64,000 bases of DNA from Pseudobdellovibrionaceae bacterium (GCA_013359135.1 JABWCN010000006.1:18044-82043), one strand, 5' to 3'; positions 46,832-56,601 are shown, numbered from the stretch's first letter. Numbers and translations are program-made. Notes: a model not told the origin generated them from the sequence alone.

Positions 46832-48244
46832 TTAACCCACTTGTGTTTCATTCATTGCTTGTTCGAATTGTTCTCTTTGTTTATTTTTTCTTCTCACTAG
46901 AAATATCGCCAGAGCTAGTAGTACTGCAGCTCCTCCGGCAGCCATGATAATCATATCTTGATCCATTCCCGCGATTCCCCCAGCATGTTCTTCAGATGCC
47001 GGCTTGTTTTTAACCTGACCAGCTCCTTCTTGTTCAACAGATGCCTCATGTGGTGGAGGTGGTGGTGGCATATCTGGTGGCGGCGGCGGTGGTGGCTGAT
47101 TTGCTGCCACATCTGGTGGTGGTGGCGGCGGTGGCATATCAGATGCTGGCGGTGGAGGGGGTGGAGTTACTGCAGCCTCTTGATGGGGGGGCGGTGGCGG
47201 CGGAGTCATCTCATTAGCTGGAGGGGGAGGGGGTGGTGGCTGTGAGTTCGCCATATCTGGTGGAGGTGGCAATGTCCCACTTGCTGAATGATTTTCTGTT
47301 GGAGTGTTTTGGGCCAGAGATCCCGCAGAAGGAGCCTCGTCTTTCCAATATTTAATCTCTACACCTGGATCAAGTTTTTTATTAGACTCAAAGCTGTTAG
47401 AAGCCCAAACCTCTTTCCAACCATCCTTAAATCCAAGAAATTCTTTAGCCAAAGTTCTTAAATTATCACCCTCTTTTGTAGTGTATGTCTGCGCCTGCAT
47501 TCCTTTATCTTCATAATAGGTGATAATCTTAGAGGAATCATCTGGTCGATTAGGAGAGTTATAGTATATTTTATCTCCAGGTCTTAAAGATCGCTTTGCA
47601 ATTCCAGTGTTTGCTTTCTTCAAGTCCTTAGCGCGTTTTTTATCACCATAAATTTTTTCAGCAACGGAATTAAAATTATCTCCGGGTCTTGCAAAATAAA
47701 CAGTGTTCATCATTTTGCCGCCAACAGGCCATGGTGTGGTTTCCATCTTTTTATATTCAGCTTTAACGACAGGAGTTGCTTCAACGGGAGCAGGTGGTGG
47801 TGCAGTCTCTGTAACTGTTGCTGGTGGTAGAGTCTCATGAGGAACTGTTTCAACAGGTGCTGGTGTATCTGAAGGCTTAGCTTCATTCGTTGCTAGTGAT
47901 TCTGTGGGAGCCGGCTGCGTTTGAGCGTTAGGATCGGTTAGAGCTGCTTGAGAGTTTTGATCTGGTGCCGCAGTTGCTGGAGCATCTGTCACCTGAGCTG
48001 TGTTTTGATCCGCAGGATGAGCATTAGGATCTGTGAGGCTATTTTCAGAAACAGTTTCAGGGGAGCCTAGATCTGTTGAGGCAGCGGTATCACCTTCTAC
48101 AGGAGCTGATTCCGCATTTGCTGTGTCTCCACCTTCAGTTGCAATTTGCTCTCCCCCCTCAGCCTGTGTGTCAGAAGAAGTACAACCTGTGTGAGAGACA
48201 ATCATAGCTATAGTAGCTAAAAAAATTATCAATTGTTTTTTCAT
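46832..48244 (-). CDS. LysM-repeat, polyproline lipoprotein with C-terminal membrane helix
   Basis: 470 aa. An export signal with lipobox-like SHTGC (Cys21) is followed by an Ala/Pro/Thr-rich low-complexity region (25-165), two LysM modules (PGDNFNSVAEKIYGDKKRAK... and EGDNLRTLAKEFLGF...), a polyproline region with runs of six to seven Pro (about 315-405), one membrane helix (IIMAAGGAAVLLALAIFLV) and a basic cytoplasmic tail. LysM binds peptidoglycan; a periplasmic LysM plus a C-terminal helix recalls FimV. If both the lipid anchor and the helix are used, the protein spans the periplasm. A promoter candidate lies at 48301-48328. Confidence 0.8.
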   Translation of the reverse strand: MKKQLIIFLATIAMIVSHTGCTSSDTQAEGGEQIATEGGDTANAESAPVEGDTAASTDLGSPETVSENSLTDPNAHPADQNTAQVTDAPATAAPDQNSQAALTDPNAQTQPAPTESLATNEAKPSDTPAPVETVPHETLPPATVTETAPPPAPVEATPVVKAEYKKMETTPWPVGGKMMNTVYFARPGDNFNSVAEKIYGDKKRAKDLKKANTGIAKRSLRPGDKIYYNSPNRPDDSSKIITYYEDKGMQAQTYTTKEGDNLRTLAKEFLGFKDGWKEVWASNSFESNKKLDPGVEIKYWKDEAPSAGSLAQNTPTENHSASGTLPPPPDMANSQPPPPPPPANEMTPPPPPPHQEAAVTPPPPPPASDMPPPPPPPDVAANQPPPPPPPDMPPPPPPHEASVEQEGAGQVKNKPASEEHAGGIAGMDQDMIIMAAGGAAVLLALAIFLVRRKNKQREQFEQAMNETQVG

Positions 48245-48300
48245 GCATTCATCCTTGATGTAGATTTGAAACTTACTGTTTCATACATTCTTACATTCTG

Positions 48301-48328
48301 ATTAGATCACATATATAAACACAATCAA
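48301..48328 (-). promoter_or_regulatory. Candidate promoter of the LysM/polyproline gene
   Basis: On the minus strand TTGATT (48328-48323) and TCTAAT (48306-48301) are 16 bp apart. Transcription would start near 48294, about 50 bp before the ATG. The match is fair, not perfect. Confidence 0.42.
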
Positions 48329-48381
48329 TTAATTTATAAATCTAGACTTAAATTCATACCAAGGACTTAGATTTCTTGACC

Positions 48382-48915
48382 TTAATAGGAAAATTCTTTG
48401 AATTTATCACCGACTTTAATATTGTTTTTTCTGAACCACCCCTGTCCCATTTCTAGCGCATACTTAGCAGGACCCAGACTAGGATAGTTTGGAAGGTTAT
48501 CGTCGAGCGAGCTTTTAACTGCTTTCATATCCTGAATATCAATAATTTTTTTTTCTTTATCGATATACGCTATCGATAACTCAACGAACGTGTTCTTCAT
48601 CCAAAAAGACCGCGGCTGTTCCTCTTCAAAAACAAATAACATGCCTCCATTTTCTGGCAGACTAAGACGATTCATTAATCCATATGCATGTTGTTCGGGA
48701 GTAACAGCGACTTCCACGCTAAAGCTTTTGTTTTTAATTTTGATCGTTCCTTGTTTAAATTGAACTTTTTCTTGAACCGCGCCCAGATGAGAATTCCTCT
48801 TTTTTGTTAAGCGGTGAGCTTCTTCTTGGGCTGTTACCTTAAAAAGGCCACTAAAAAGAAAAAAAACACTAAAAATTAAAACCCAACTTTTTTGACAAAA
48901 TTCTCTTACGAACAT
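48382..48915 (-). CDS. DUF192 family secreted protein
   Basis: 177 aa with a signal peptide (WVLIFSVFFLFSGLFKVTAQ). The DUF192 domain is clear: EVAVTPEQHAYGLMNRLSLP, NGGMLFVFEEEQPRSFWMKN and the C-terminal ALEMGQGWFRKNNIKVGD. The biochemical role of DUF192 is not established. It starts 7 bp after the Ppx/GppA gene and so belongs to the gatC-gatA-gatB-ppx run. Confidence 0.92.
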   Translation of the reverse strand: MFVREFCQKSWVLIFSVFFLFSGLFKVTAQEEAHRLTKKRNSHLGAVQEKVQFKQGTIKIKNKSFSVEVAVTPEQHAYGLMNRLSLPENGGMLFVFEEEQPRSFWMKNTFVELSIAYIDKEKKIIDIQDMKAVKSSLDDNLPNYPSLGPAKYALEMGQGWFRKNNIKVGDKFKEFSY

Positions 48916-48922
48916 ATTTTAG

Positions 48923-49855
48923 TCACTCCCTAATTTGTTCTAGAAAAAAATTAGCTACAACTCCATAACGTACTCCACGAGTTGACACCACAACCTCTGG
49001 TAACTTAAAAACTTCAAGAATTGTTTTTAAAATAACAATTCCCGATAGTAAAATGTCCGCACGGCCTCTGGGAATGCCAAATTTAGTAGTAATTTCTTCT
49101 AAATTCGAACTCGACAAAATCTCTATCCATCGTTCCAACATCTCAGGAGTAAAAACATAACCATCAACTTTTTCTGGGACATACCCACCCAATTCAGCTG
49201 CAGCCAAAGTTGTTGGCGTCCCCGCAACAGCAAGCACTCTCTGTGGAGGGCTTTGCTTAACCCAGCTAAGCTGATTTGAAACTTCTTCCAGTACATGGCT
49301 CTTTAATAACTGAAGTTCCGTTGCTTTTACTGGATAACCAGTCAACCATTTTTCAGTTAAACGAACTGCGCCAATATCAATACTGACTGCATTTAAAAGA
49401 TTCATCTCTTGGCCCAAAATAACCTCAGTTGAGCCACCTCCTATATCAATTAGAAGATTCTTTTCTGACATTTTTGATTCACTTGAGAATCCCCAAAAGA
49501 CCCCTCTGTAGGTGGTTAAGGCTTCTTTATCTCCACTGATAATCTCGATATGGATTCCTAAGTCTCGGCCTATTTTAAAAAATTCCTCGCTGTTTGTAGC
49601 ATCCCTAGCTGCAGAAGTTGCATAGGCTAAAACTTTATCTGGATTAAACAAATCAATTTCTTTCTTAAAGTTTTCCAAACATACCTTAGCTCTTTGCAGA
49701 GATTCTCTAGAAATAACCTGTGTTTTGTTTAAATCCTTACCCAATCTCACAATCTCCACAAGGTCTTTATGAACTCTCGTTATACCTTGATGATTAGCCT
49801 CTGCTAGAAGACAGAGAAAAGAGTTAGAGCCTAAATCAAGTGCCGCGATTCTCAT
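48923..49855 (-). CDS. Ppx/GppA family phosphatase
   Basis: 310 aa with the ASKHA fold motifs: AALDLGSNSFLCLLAE (phosphate 1), YATSAARDATNS, LLIDIGGGSTEVILG (phosphate 2) and LAVAGTPTTLAA. It lacks the C-terminal HD domain of long Ppx/GppA and is the short form. It should hydrolyse polyphosphate or the 5'-phosphate of pppGpp. The ATG follows the gatB stop directly (TAAATG), so the two are coupled. Confidence 0.92.
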   Translation of the reverse strand: MRIAALDLGSNSFLCLLAEANHQGITRVHKDLVEIVRLGKDLNKTQVISRESLQRAKVCLENFKKEIDLFNPDKVLAYATSAARDATNSEEFFKIGRDLGIHIEIISGDKEALTTYRGVFWGFSSESKMSEKNLLIDIGGGSTEVILGQEMNLLNAVSIDIGAVRLTEKWLTGYPVKATELQLLKSHVLEEVSNQLSWVKQSPPQRVLAVAGTPTTLAAAELGGYVPEKVDGYVFTPEMLERWIEILSSSNLEEITTKFGIPRGRADILLSGIVILKTILEVFKLPEVVVSTRGVRYGVVANFFLEQIRE

Positions 49856-51325
49856 TTACGACAACTTTCTTTTAAGTAATTCATTTACGAGATCAGGATT
49901 TGCCTGACCTTTGGTAGCCTTCATAATAGCACCAACAAAAAAACCTAAAAGTTTAGTTTTACCTTTTTTGTACTCCTCTACGGAGTTTTGATTAGCTGCT
50001 AAGACTTCATCTACAACTTTTTCCAAAGCTCCTGTATCTGTTATTTGGGTTAGCCCTTTTTCCTTAACAATTTCACTCGGTGATTTTTTTAAAAGAAGCA
50101 TTTCTGCAAATACTTGTTTTGCTATTTTTCCAGAAATTTGCTGACTATCTATCATCTTAATAAGTTCCCCCAACATTGCTGGAGTAATTATAAAACCTGA
50201 CAATTTTGAAGGATCAGAATTAATCTCTCTCATAACATCTGTCATGATCCAATTTGATGCTGCCTTGTAATTACCACAAAACTTCGCCACTTCGTCGTAA
50301 TAATCCGCAATTTCTTTTTCAGCTGTCAATACCGCAGCATCATACTCTGGAAGCTTGTGATCAGCTTGTAGGCGCGACATTCTTTGAGTGGGCAACTCGG
50401 GTAAGGTTTTTCTGATAGCCTCTATGTAGGACTCAGAAATGATAACAGGAAGTAGATCAGGATCTGGAAAGTAACGATAGTCTTGAGCATCCTCTTTTGT
50501 TCTCATGGAAAAAGTTCTATTTTTGTCTGGATCATAAAGACGAGTTTCCTGGACTATTTTTTCATTTCTCTCTACAAGGTCAATTTGACGTTCTATTTCA
50601 TATTCAATAGCTTTTTCTACAAATCTAAAAGAATTGATGTTTTTCAACTCTACTTTAGTGCCAAGTTTTTCTTGTCCTACTTTTCTAACGCTCACATTAC
50701 AATCACAACGAAGAGATCCCTCTTCTAAGTTGCCATCGCAAACGTTCAAATAACGTACAATTTGTCTGATAGTTTTAGCGTACTCAGCAGCCTCTTTTGG
50801 AGAGCTCATATCTGGACCTGAGACAATTTCAAGTAAAGGAATTCCAGCCCTATTATAATTTAACAGAGTGAACTCACCACTATGGTTGGATTTTCCAGCA
50901 TCTTCTTCCATATGAGCTCTAGTAATTGATATTTTTTTAACTTTATCATCTAGCTTTATATAAATATACCCATGCTCACAAATGGGTTCTTCATACTGAG
51001 AAATTTGATACCCCTTAGGTAAATCAGGATAAAAATAATTTTTTCTAGCAAAGATTGATTTTTTTCTAATTTCACAATTTAAAGCCATTCCTGTTTTTAC
51101 AGAATACTCAACAACTTTTTCATTTAGGACGGGTAGGGTTCCTGGCATCCCCGCCGTCAAAGGAGAAACATTTTCATTATCTCCAGAATTGAATGTGGTA
51201 GCGTCAGAACAAAATATCTTACTCAGAGTATTAAGCTGAACATGAATTTCTATCCCAATGGTTGCTAAAAATCCTCTATAGATAGGCGCCTGGATTGTTT
51301 GGCTTTGTGCTTGTATGTCTGTCAT
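49856..51325 (-). CDS. gatB: Asp/Glu-tRNA amidotransferase subunit B
   Basis: 489 aa. GatB phosphorylates misacylated Glu-tRNA(Gln) or Asp-tRNA(Asn) and accepts ammonia from GatA. Motifs: TIGIEIHVQLNTLSKIFCSD, KNYFYPDLPKGYQISQY, EEDAGKSNHS, YNRAGIPLLEIVS and the C-terminal YqeY-like tail domain (GKTKLLGFFVGAIMKATKGQANP). The order gatC-gatA-gatB is complete, 68 bp after gatA. It implies indirect tRNA amidation in this organism. Confidence 0.97.
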   Translation of the reverse strand: MTDIQAQSQTIQAPIYRGFLATIGIEIHVQLNTLSKIFCSDATTFNSGDNENVSPLTAGMPGTLPVLNEKVVEYSVKTGMALNCEIRKKSIFARKNYFYPDLPKGYQISQYEEPICEHGYIYIKLDDKVKKISITRAHMEEDAGKSNHSGEFTLLNYNRAGIPLLEIVSGPDMSSPKEAAEYAKTIRQIVRYLNVCDGNLEEGSLRCDCNVSVRKVGQEKLGTKVELKNINSFRFVEKAIEYEIERQIDLVERNEKIVQETRLYDPDKNRTFSMRTKEDAQDYRYFPDPDLLPVIISESYIEAIRKTLPELPTQRMSRLQADHKLPEYDAAVLTAEKEIADYYDEVAKFCGNYKAASNWIMTDVMREINSDPSKLSGFIITPAMLGELIKMIDSQQISGKIAKQVFAEMLLLKKSPSEIVKEKGLTQITDTGALEKVVDEVLAANQNSVEEYKKGKTKLLGFFVGAIMKATKGQANPDLVNELLKRKLS

Positions 51326-51393
51326 AAATTCATTCTCCCACTAAGACTAACCTAATAAATTAATATAATATTTTGACTTAATTTTAGCTGCTT

Positions 51394-52872
51394 TTAACTC
51401 AAGGTTACCATTTGTTTACTAGCATTGGTTGTCATTTCAAGGGCATTAGCCACATCTAACATTTTCTTTTCTTGAAAAGGTGCTGCCATCAACTGCACAC
51501 CAATTGGAAGGTTATTTTTTGAAAACCCATAAGGTAAACTCATTCCTGGAAGTCCAGCAAGATTTGTGGCCACGGTAAAAATATCGTTCAAATACATCGT
51601 TAAAGGATCATCAATTCGTTCACCAATTTTAAAAGCAGGTGAGGTGGTCACAGGTGATAAAATTACATCACAACTTTTAAATTGCTCATCAAATTGATTT
51701 TTAAGTAATCTTCTTACCTGACAAGCTTTCTTGTAATAAGCATCAAAATAGCCAGAAGAAAGACAGTAGGTTCCAAGCATAATCCTTCTTTTGACTTCAT
51801 CTCCAAAACCTTCTGATCTTGTTTGAGAATAAAACTTATCCAAATCTATAGAAGATAAGTCTTTAAATTCAGATCTATAGCCATACTTCACACCATCATA
51901 TCTGGCTAAATTTGAAGAGGCTTCACTTGAAGCAATTAAATAATATATCGGAATTGAGTGCTCAATCATCGGAATAGAAATTTCAATGATCTCTGCTCCC
52001 AATTTTTTTGCATTTTCAAGTGCCAAATTAAAAGTTTTCGTAACTTCAGGATCTATTTTATCAGAATGAAATTCTTTTATAATTCCAATCTTAATCCCTT
52101 TTAAATCCCTGGCTAAGTTATCTGAAAACTTCTCAACGGGTTTTTCAGAAGAGGTGGAATCTAATGGATCTTGCCCTGAAATAACTTCTAACATTACAGC
52201 CGCATCTTCTACAGAGTTTGTCATTGGCCCAGCCTGATCTAGGCTAGATGCATACGCCACAATTCCAAAGCGACTCACTCTACCGTATGTAGGCTTTAGC
52301 CCTACAACATTACAAAAACCTGCTGGTTGGCGAATAGATCCACCAGTGTCAGTTCCAATCGTTGCGGCTGCTAAATGTGCAGCCTGCGCTGCTGCAGAGC
52401 CCCCACTCGACCCTCCCGCAACGCGAGTTAAGTCCCATGGATTCTTACAAACTCCAAAATAAGAAGTCTCATTTGAGCTTCCCATGGCAAATTCATCCAG
52501 ATTTAATTTTCCCAACAACAAACCACCATGATCTTTAATTTTTTTAACTACAGTGGCATCATAGGGGGGGATGAAGTTTTGTAAAATCTTCGATGCTGCA
52601 GTTGTTGGGATTCCCTTGGTACAAAGCATATCTTTAATGCCCAAAGGTATTCCAAAAAGTAGACGTTCTTTTGAATTAGTTTTTTCGTTGTTATTTTGAT
52701 CTAATTGTTTTGCTTGATTCAAAACATCTTCATTCACGTGTATGTAAGCATTTAATATTGAATTAACCTCATGAATTCTTTTAAGAAAAATATTGGCAAG
52801 CTCAAAGCATGAAATTTTTTTTGTTTTTATAGCCGAAGATAATTCCTTTAAAGAAGCTTTTTCAATTTCCAT
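51394..52872 (-). CDS. gatA: Asp/Glu-tRNA amidotransferase subunit A
   Basis: 492 aa. Amidase-signature glutaminase that releases ammonia from Gln for GatB. The Lys-Ser-Ser triad is intact: K80 (FGIPLGIKDM), S155 (RVAGGSSGGSAAA) and nucleophile S179 (GTDTGGSIRQPAG). Length is normal. It follows gatC with a 64-bp gap and precedes gatB. Confidence 0.97.
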   Translation of the reverse strand: MEIEKASLKELSSAIKTKKISCFELANIFLKRIHEVNSILNAYIHVNEDVLNQAKQLDQNNNEKTNSKERLLFGIPLGIKDMLCTKGIPTTAASKILQNFIPPYDATVVKKIKDHGGLLLGKLNLDEFAMGSSNETSYFGVCKNPWDLTRVAGGSSGGSAAAQAAHLAAATIGTDTGGSIRQPAGFCNVVGLKPTYGRVSRFGIVAYASSLDQAGPMTNSVEDAAVMLEVISGQDPLDSTSSEKPVEKFSDNLARDLKGIKIGIIKEFHSDKIDPEVTKTFNLALENAKKLGAEIIEISIPMIEHSIPIYYLIASSEASSNLARYDGVKYGYRSEFKDLSSIDLDKFYSQTRSEGFGDEVKRRIMLGTYCLSSGYFDAYYKKACQVRRLLKNQFDEQFKSCDVILSPVTTSPAFKIGERIDDPLTMYLNDIFTVATNLAGLPGMSLPYGFSKNNLPIGVQLMAAPFQEKKMLDVANALEMTTNASKQMVTLS

Positions 52873-52936
52873 ATATAAATTCTCTTTTTTGAAATGGTAT
52901 TATTATAAATTCAGACTTGTTAATCAAATTTCTTGG

Positions 52937-53218
52937 CTAAACAACGGGAGGAACCTTGAACAAATTTCCTGCTTTAGCTGGAGCATTGGCCAACATTTCT
53001 TCGGGAGTATATATGTTATTAACTACATCTTTCCTTAAGACTTTCTCTTGGTCCAAAGGAGTTGTCATAGGCTCGATATGATTGGTATTAATATTTGATA
53101 TCTGATTAAAGTATTCTAAAACTCTAGATAAATCTTTGGCATATTGAACTGCGTGAACTTCATCAAGCTCAATACGACTTAATTTAGCAATATTATTGAT
53201 GATTTTTTTATCGATCAT
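52937..53218 (-). CDS. gatC: Asp/Glu-tRNA amidotransferase subunit C
   Basis: 93 aa. The small stabilising subunit that wraps around GatA/GatB. MIDKKIINNIAKLSRIELDE, then LSRVLEYFNQISNINTNHIE and a PMTTPLDQEKVLRKD...PEEMLANAPA ending, is the family pattern. It is the first gene of the gatCAB run. Confidence 0.95.
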   Translation of the reverse strand: MIDKKIINNIAKLSRIELDEVHAVQYAKDLSRVLEYFNQISNINTNHIEPMTTPLDQEKVLRKDVVNNIYTPEEMLANAPAKAGNLFKVPPVV

Positions 53219-53281
53219 ACTAACTCCTAGTAATGCACCTACAAAATAAGTCTACTGAGTTAGTTTTAACATGTCTATGGT

Positions 53282-54349
53282 CTATTTAGTTATTTTTTCC
53301 ATGCTAATTCCCACGGAATCAAGCCAATCTTTAATTTCGCTGATTACTGTTTGAGTCGTTTGTGGGGAAGTGAACTCACCCGCTAAAATCGGGTCAGGAG
53401 TCAATATGGATATCAATTTTTTCTTAGTCAAAATTTGAGATGAGTTCATATTAGAATTACCGTTTTTCAAATCATCAGTGGTTTCATACCCACCAATTTG
53501 ATTAAACTTAGCCTCTATCAAGGACGGCAAGCCCTCTTTATCCAATTTGGTATATAAAACTAACGTTGGCAATTTCAAATCATGCAGATCCATGCGGTTA
53601 ATAGCCTCAACAGTCTTGGCTAATTGTATCAACCCATCACGATGGTATTTGGTGTCCCAATATTTAAAAATATCTGGATTTTTTGGCCGCCTCTCAATAA
53701 ACTCATTAGCATAAAAAGGCGCAAGTAATGGCCCAAGAGGCGAGGCTAGATACTTGAGTTTATCAGGCAACATAGAATAAATCGGAGAAATAAGCACTAC
53801 GGCTTTAAGATGACTCTCTGGCTCTGTTCCCTTCAGGGTGGCAGTTAATTTAGAATCAAGTATAGCCATAGTGCTTGCCATACTTGCACCCAATCCAGTT
53901 CCAACAATAATAACCTCATCTCCCAGTTTCTTTCCAACCGTTAGTGCCTCCTGGGCCGTATCAAATAAATCTTGAGCCGATAAATTTTTATAATCTTCAG
54001 CAAGCCCACCATGACCAGCCCATCTAGTAAAAAAAACATTTGCTCTTAAATCATTCGCTAGCGTCTCAATAACAGGATAAATTTCTTTTCTTCCAGCCGC
54101 AAAAGAGGGGAGGTAAACTAACACGTATTTAGTTTTCTTTTTATCTGCACTCGTCCAAATGATTTTTTTCTCTGAATCTTTTTTAAGATTTTTAAACGCT
54201 TTTTCTGATTTTTCTATATACTTTTCAACATCATCAGCAATTTCTGCAGTTTTATGTTCTGGATGAAAACTACGCACTTGCAAAAGAAAATAAATCCCCA
54301 ATACACTGAGCAAAACAAAAAAGGCCGCCAAGATGTGCTTTTTAAACAT
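53282..54349 (-). CDS. Alpha/beta-hydrolase-like protein lacking the nucleophile
   Basis: 355 aa with an N-terminal signal/anchor (6-24). The alpha/beta-hydrolase layout is present: a YVLVYLP strand, VFFTRWAGHGG (like the AGHG of lysophospholipase-type enzymes), the elbow region IIVGTGLGASMAS, VVLISPIYSML and LPTLVLYTKLDKEG. The elbow G-x-Ser-x-G reads G150-T-G-L-G154, so the nucleophile Ser is Gly152. No His sits at the usual spot near the C-terminus (LTPDPILAGEF). It is therefore probably not a classical hydrolase but a binding or structural relative. It precedes gatC by about 60 bp on the same strand. Confidence 0.75.
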   Translation of the reverse strand: MFKKHILAAFFVLLSVLGIYFLLQVRSFHPEHKTAEIADDVEKYIEKSEKAFKNLKKDSEKKIIWTSADKKKTKYVLVYLPSFAAGRKEIYPVIETLANDLRANVFFTRWAGHGGLAEDYKNLSAQDLFDTAQEALTVGKKLGDEVIIVGTGLGASMASTMAILDSKLTATLKGTEPESHLKAVVLISPIYSMLPDKLKYLASPLGPLLAPFYANEFIERRPKNPDIFKYWDTKYHRDGLIQLAKTVEAINRMDLHDLKLPTLVLYTKLDKEGLPSLIEAKFNQIGGYETTDDLKNGNSNMNSSQILTKKKLISILTPDPILAGEFTSPQTTQTVISEIKDWLDSVGISMEKITK

Positions 54350-54425
54350 GGGCTTTTTTTAACTTAAAAACCAAGCCCTGTAAACCTAACTCTAAGTTGA
54401 TTTCATAGATTTTTTGTTGTGTATT

Positions 54426-56570
54426 ATGACTATGTCTAAAACTCTTAATACTGAACAATTGTTTAAAAACTCTGACTTCTTCCTAAAAAAATACTTTACA
54501 GATTCTTCAGGCAGCGCTCAAGAAAATGGCTCTGAGCGTTGGAGTTCTGCTAAAATTACTTTTATTGCAAATCTGGAAAAAAGCTTTACTGAGACCGACT
54601 ACAAACTTCTTTGCGAGCTTATCACACAACATGATAAGCTTTACCATCAACAAGACAAACCAATTCTAACGGATTTTGACTATGATCGTCTTTATCAGCT
54701 ACTACTTCATGTTGAAAAACTTAATCCCACTTGGATCATTCCAAGTTCTCCATCTAAAAAAGTAGGCGGACAAGTCCTAACTCATTTTGAAAAAGCTTCT
54801 CACAGAAAACCCATGTTAAGCCTTGCAAATAGTTATAATGGACAAGATTTACTAGCATTTGATGAGCGCGTTAGGAAGTTTTTAAATCTAGAGACTGAAA
54901 TTACTTACTTCTGTGAGCCCAAATTTGACGGTCTTTCAATGGAATTAGTTTATGAAAATGGTCTCTTGACTAAAGCCATCACTAGAGGCGATGGCCTCAT
55001 CGGCGAATTGGTCACTGAAAATATAAAAACAATTAAATCTATTCCTCACAAATTGAAAATAAAAAATCCTCCTGCCTTGCTCGAAGTTCGAGGAGAAGTT
55101 CTTATTCACAAAAAAGATTTTCTTGATTTAAATCTATCTCAAGAAAACCTTGGCTTACAAACCTTTGCCAATCCACGAAATGCAGCTGCTGGTACGGTCA
55201 GACAACTTGACACGGCAGTTACTGCCGATCGCCCTCTAAAATTCTATGCATATGCACTTGGCGACTATCAAGGTGTTGAGTTTAAAACTCAATCCGATAT
55301 TTATTCCTTATTTAAATCTTTCTCTTTACCAACAAAAGAAGACCTCACTCAAATTTGTCATTCAGCAACTGAGGTTGTTGAGTATTACAACTCTTTTATG
55401 GAAAAACGTCACTCCCTGGAGTTTGATACAGATGGCATCGTTGTTAAGGTTTTCTCTTTGAAACTACAAGAAGAGCTTGGATTTTTAGCCAGAAGTCCGC
55501 GCTGGGCAACCGCTGCCAAATTCCCTCCCGAGCAAGGAAAAACACAAATTTTAGAAATTGTTTGTCAAGTTGGTAGAACCGGCGCCATCACCCCAGTTGC
55601 AATCATGAAGCCCGTCAAAATAGCTGGAGTTACTATTTCAAATGCAACTCTTCATAACCAAGAAGAAATTGATAGAAAAGATGTGCGCGTTGGTGACACT
55701 ATTATCATCCAAAGAGCTGGAGATGTGATTCCAGAAATAGTTGAGGTTGTATTGTCTGCGCGACAAGCTGATAGTATTCCCTATAAAATTCCTGATTTTT
55801 GCCCAAGCTGTCATCATTCCTTAAGCTTTTCCGAAGAAGAAGTTGCGGTCAGGTGCACCAACTCTCATTGTCCAGGCAAATTAAAAGAGAGTTTGAAACA
55901 TTTTGCTTCTAGAAGAGCGATGAATATTGAAAAACTTGGTGATCGTTGGATTGATATTTTTGTTGATAAAGGTCTGGTAAAACATTTTTCTGATTTTTAC
56001 AAACTGCGCAGAGAAGATCTACTTCAACTTGAGCGCCAAGGCGAAAAATCTGCGGACAATATGATAGCTAGTATTGAAAAAAGTAAAAAAACAACCTTGG
56101 CTAGATTTATTTTTAGCTTAGGTATTCGATTTATTGGAGAAACAACGGCAAAACATATAGCTAATCACTTTATAAAAATTGATAATTTCATTAATGCTTC
56201 GGAAGAAGAGCTGCGACAAGTTCCTGAAATTGGTCCTAAAGTAACCTCAGCTATTTTCGAATGGTTTCTAAACAAAGAAAACTTAAATGAAATCAAGTCT
56301 CTTATTGCTTGTGGTGTTAGTTTTGAAGAAGTCACCAGAAACACAGAGGGCCCGCTAAAAGGGAAAAGCTTCCTTATTACTGGCACCTTGCCATTATCAC
56401 GAGATGACGCCAAGAACATCATTGAAAAAAACGGCGGTAAAATTTTAAGTTCAGTCTCTTCTAAACTTAATTACCTAGTAGTAGGAGATGACCCTGGTTC
56501 TAAACTGGAAAAAGCCCAAAACTTGAAAGTAACCATTATTAATTGGAATGAAGTCGAAAAAATGCTCTAA
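54426..56570 (+). CDS. ligA: NAD-dependent DNA ligase
   Basis: About 714 aa, a little longer than the usual 670 because of an N-terminal extension of about 50 residues before the domain Ia helix (LCELITQHDKLYHQQDKP). The AMP-accepting Lys is in YFCEPKFDGLSMEL (KxDG). OB fold, a four-Cys zinc finger (CPSCHHSL...VRCTNSHCPG), helix-hairpin-helix repeats (LRQVPEIGPKVTSAIFEW) and a C-terminal BRCT domain (PLKGKSFLITGTLPLSRDDA) are all present. It seals nicks in replication and repair. The start is uncertain between ATG 54426 and ATG 54432, and neither has a good ribosome site. Divergent from the hydrolase-like gene. Confidence 0.96.
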   Translation: MTMSKTLNTEQLFKNSDFFLKKYFTDSSGSAQENGSERWSSAKITFIANLEKSFTETDYKLLCELITQHDKLYHQQDKPILTDFDYDRLYQLLLHVEKLNPTWIIPSSPSKKVGGQVLTHFEKASHRKPMLSLANSYNGQDLLAFDERVRKFLNLETEITYFCEPKFDGLSMELVYENGLLTKAITRGDGLIGELVTENIKTIKSIPHKLKIKNPPALLEVRGEVLIHKKDFLDLNLSQENLGLQTFANPRNAAAGTVRQLDTAVTADRPLKFYAYALGDYQGVEFKTQSDIYSLFKSFSLPTKEDLTQICHSATEVVEYYNSFMEKRHSLEFDTDGIVVKVFSLKLQEELGFLARSPRWATAAKFPPEQGKTQILEIVCQVGRTGAITPVAIMKPVKIAGVTISNATLHNQEEIDRKDVRVGDTIIIQRAGDVIPEIVEVVLSARQADSIPYKIPDFCPSCHHSLSFSEEEVAVRCTNSHCPGKLKESLKHFASRRAMNIEKLGDRWIDIFVDKGLVKHFSDFYKLRREDLLQLERQGEKSADNMIASIEKSKKTTLARFIFSLGIRFIGETTAKHIANHFIKIDNFINASEEELRQVPEIGPKVTSAIFEWFLNKENLNEIKSLIACGVSFEEVTRNTEGPLKGKSFLITGTLPLSRDDAKNIIEKNGGKILSSVSSKLNYLVVGDDPGSKLEKAQNLKVTIINWNEVEKML

Positions 56571-56593
56571 AGAATTTAAAAAACTCTTTAGAG
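56557..56593 (-). terminator. Terminator of the histone gene overlapping the ligA stop codon
   Basis: GCTCTAAAGA (56564-56573) and TCTTTAGAGC (56584-56593) form a perfect 10-bp stem. On the minus strand it is followed by a run of T (A run at 56557-56562 on the plus strand), so it ends the histone transcript. The last ligA codons lie inside the stem. Confidence 0.75.
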
Positions 56594-56601
56594 CCCAAAC
56601 A

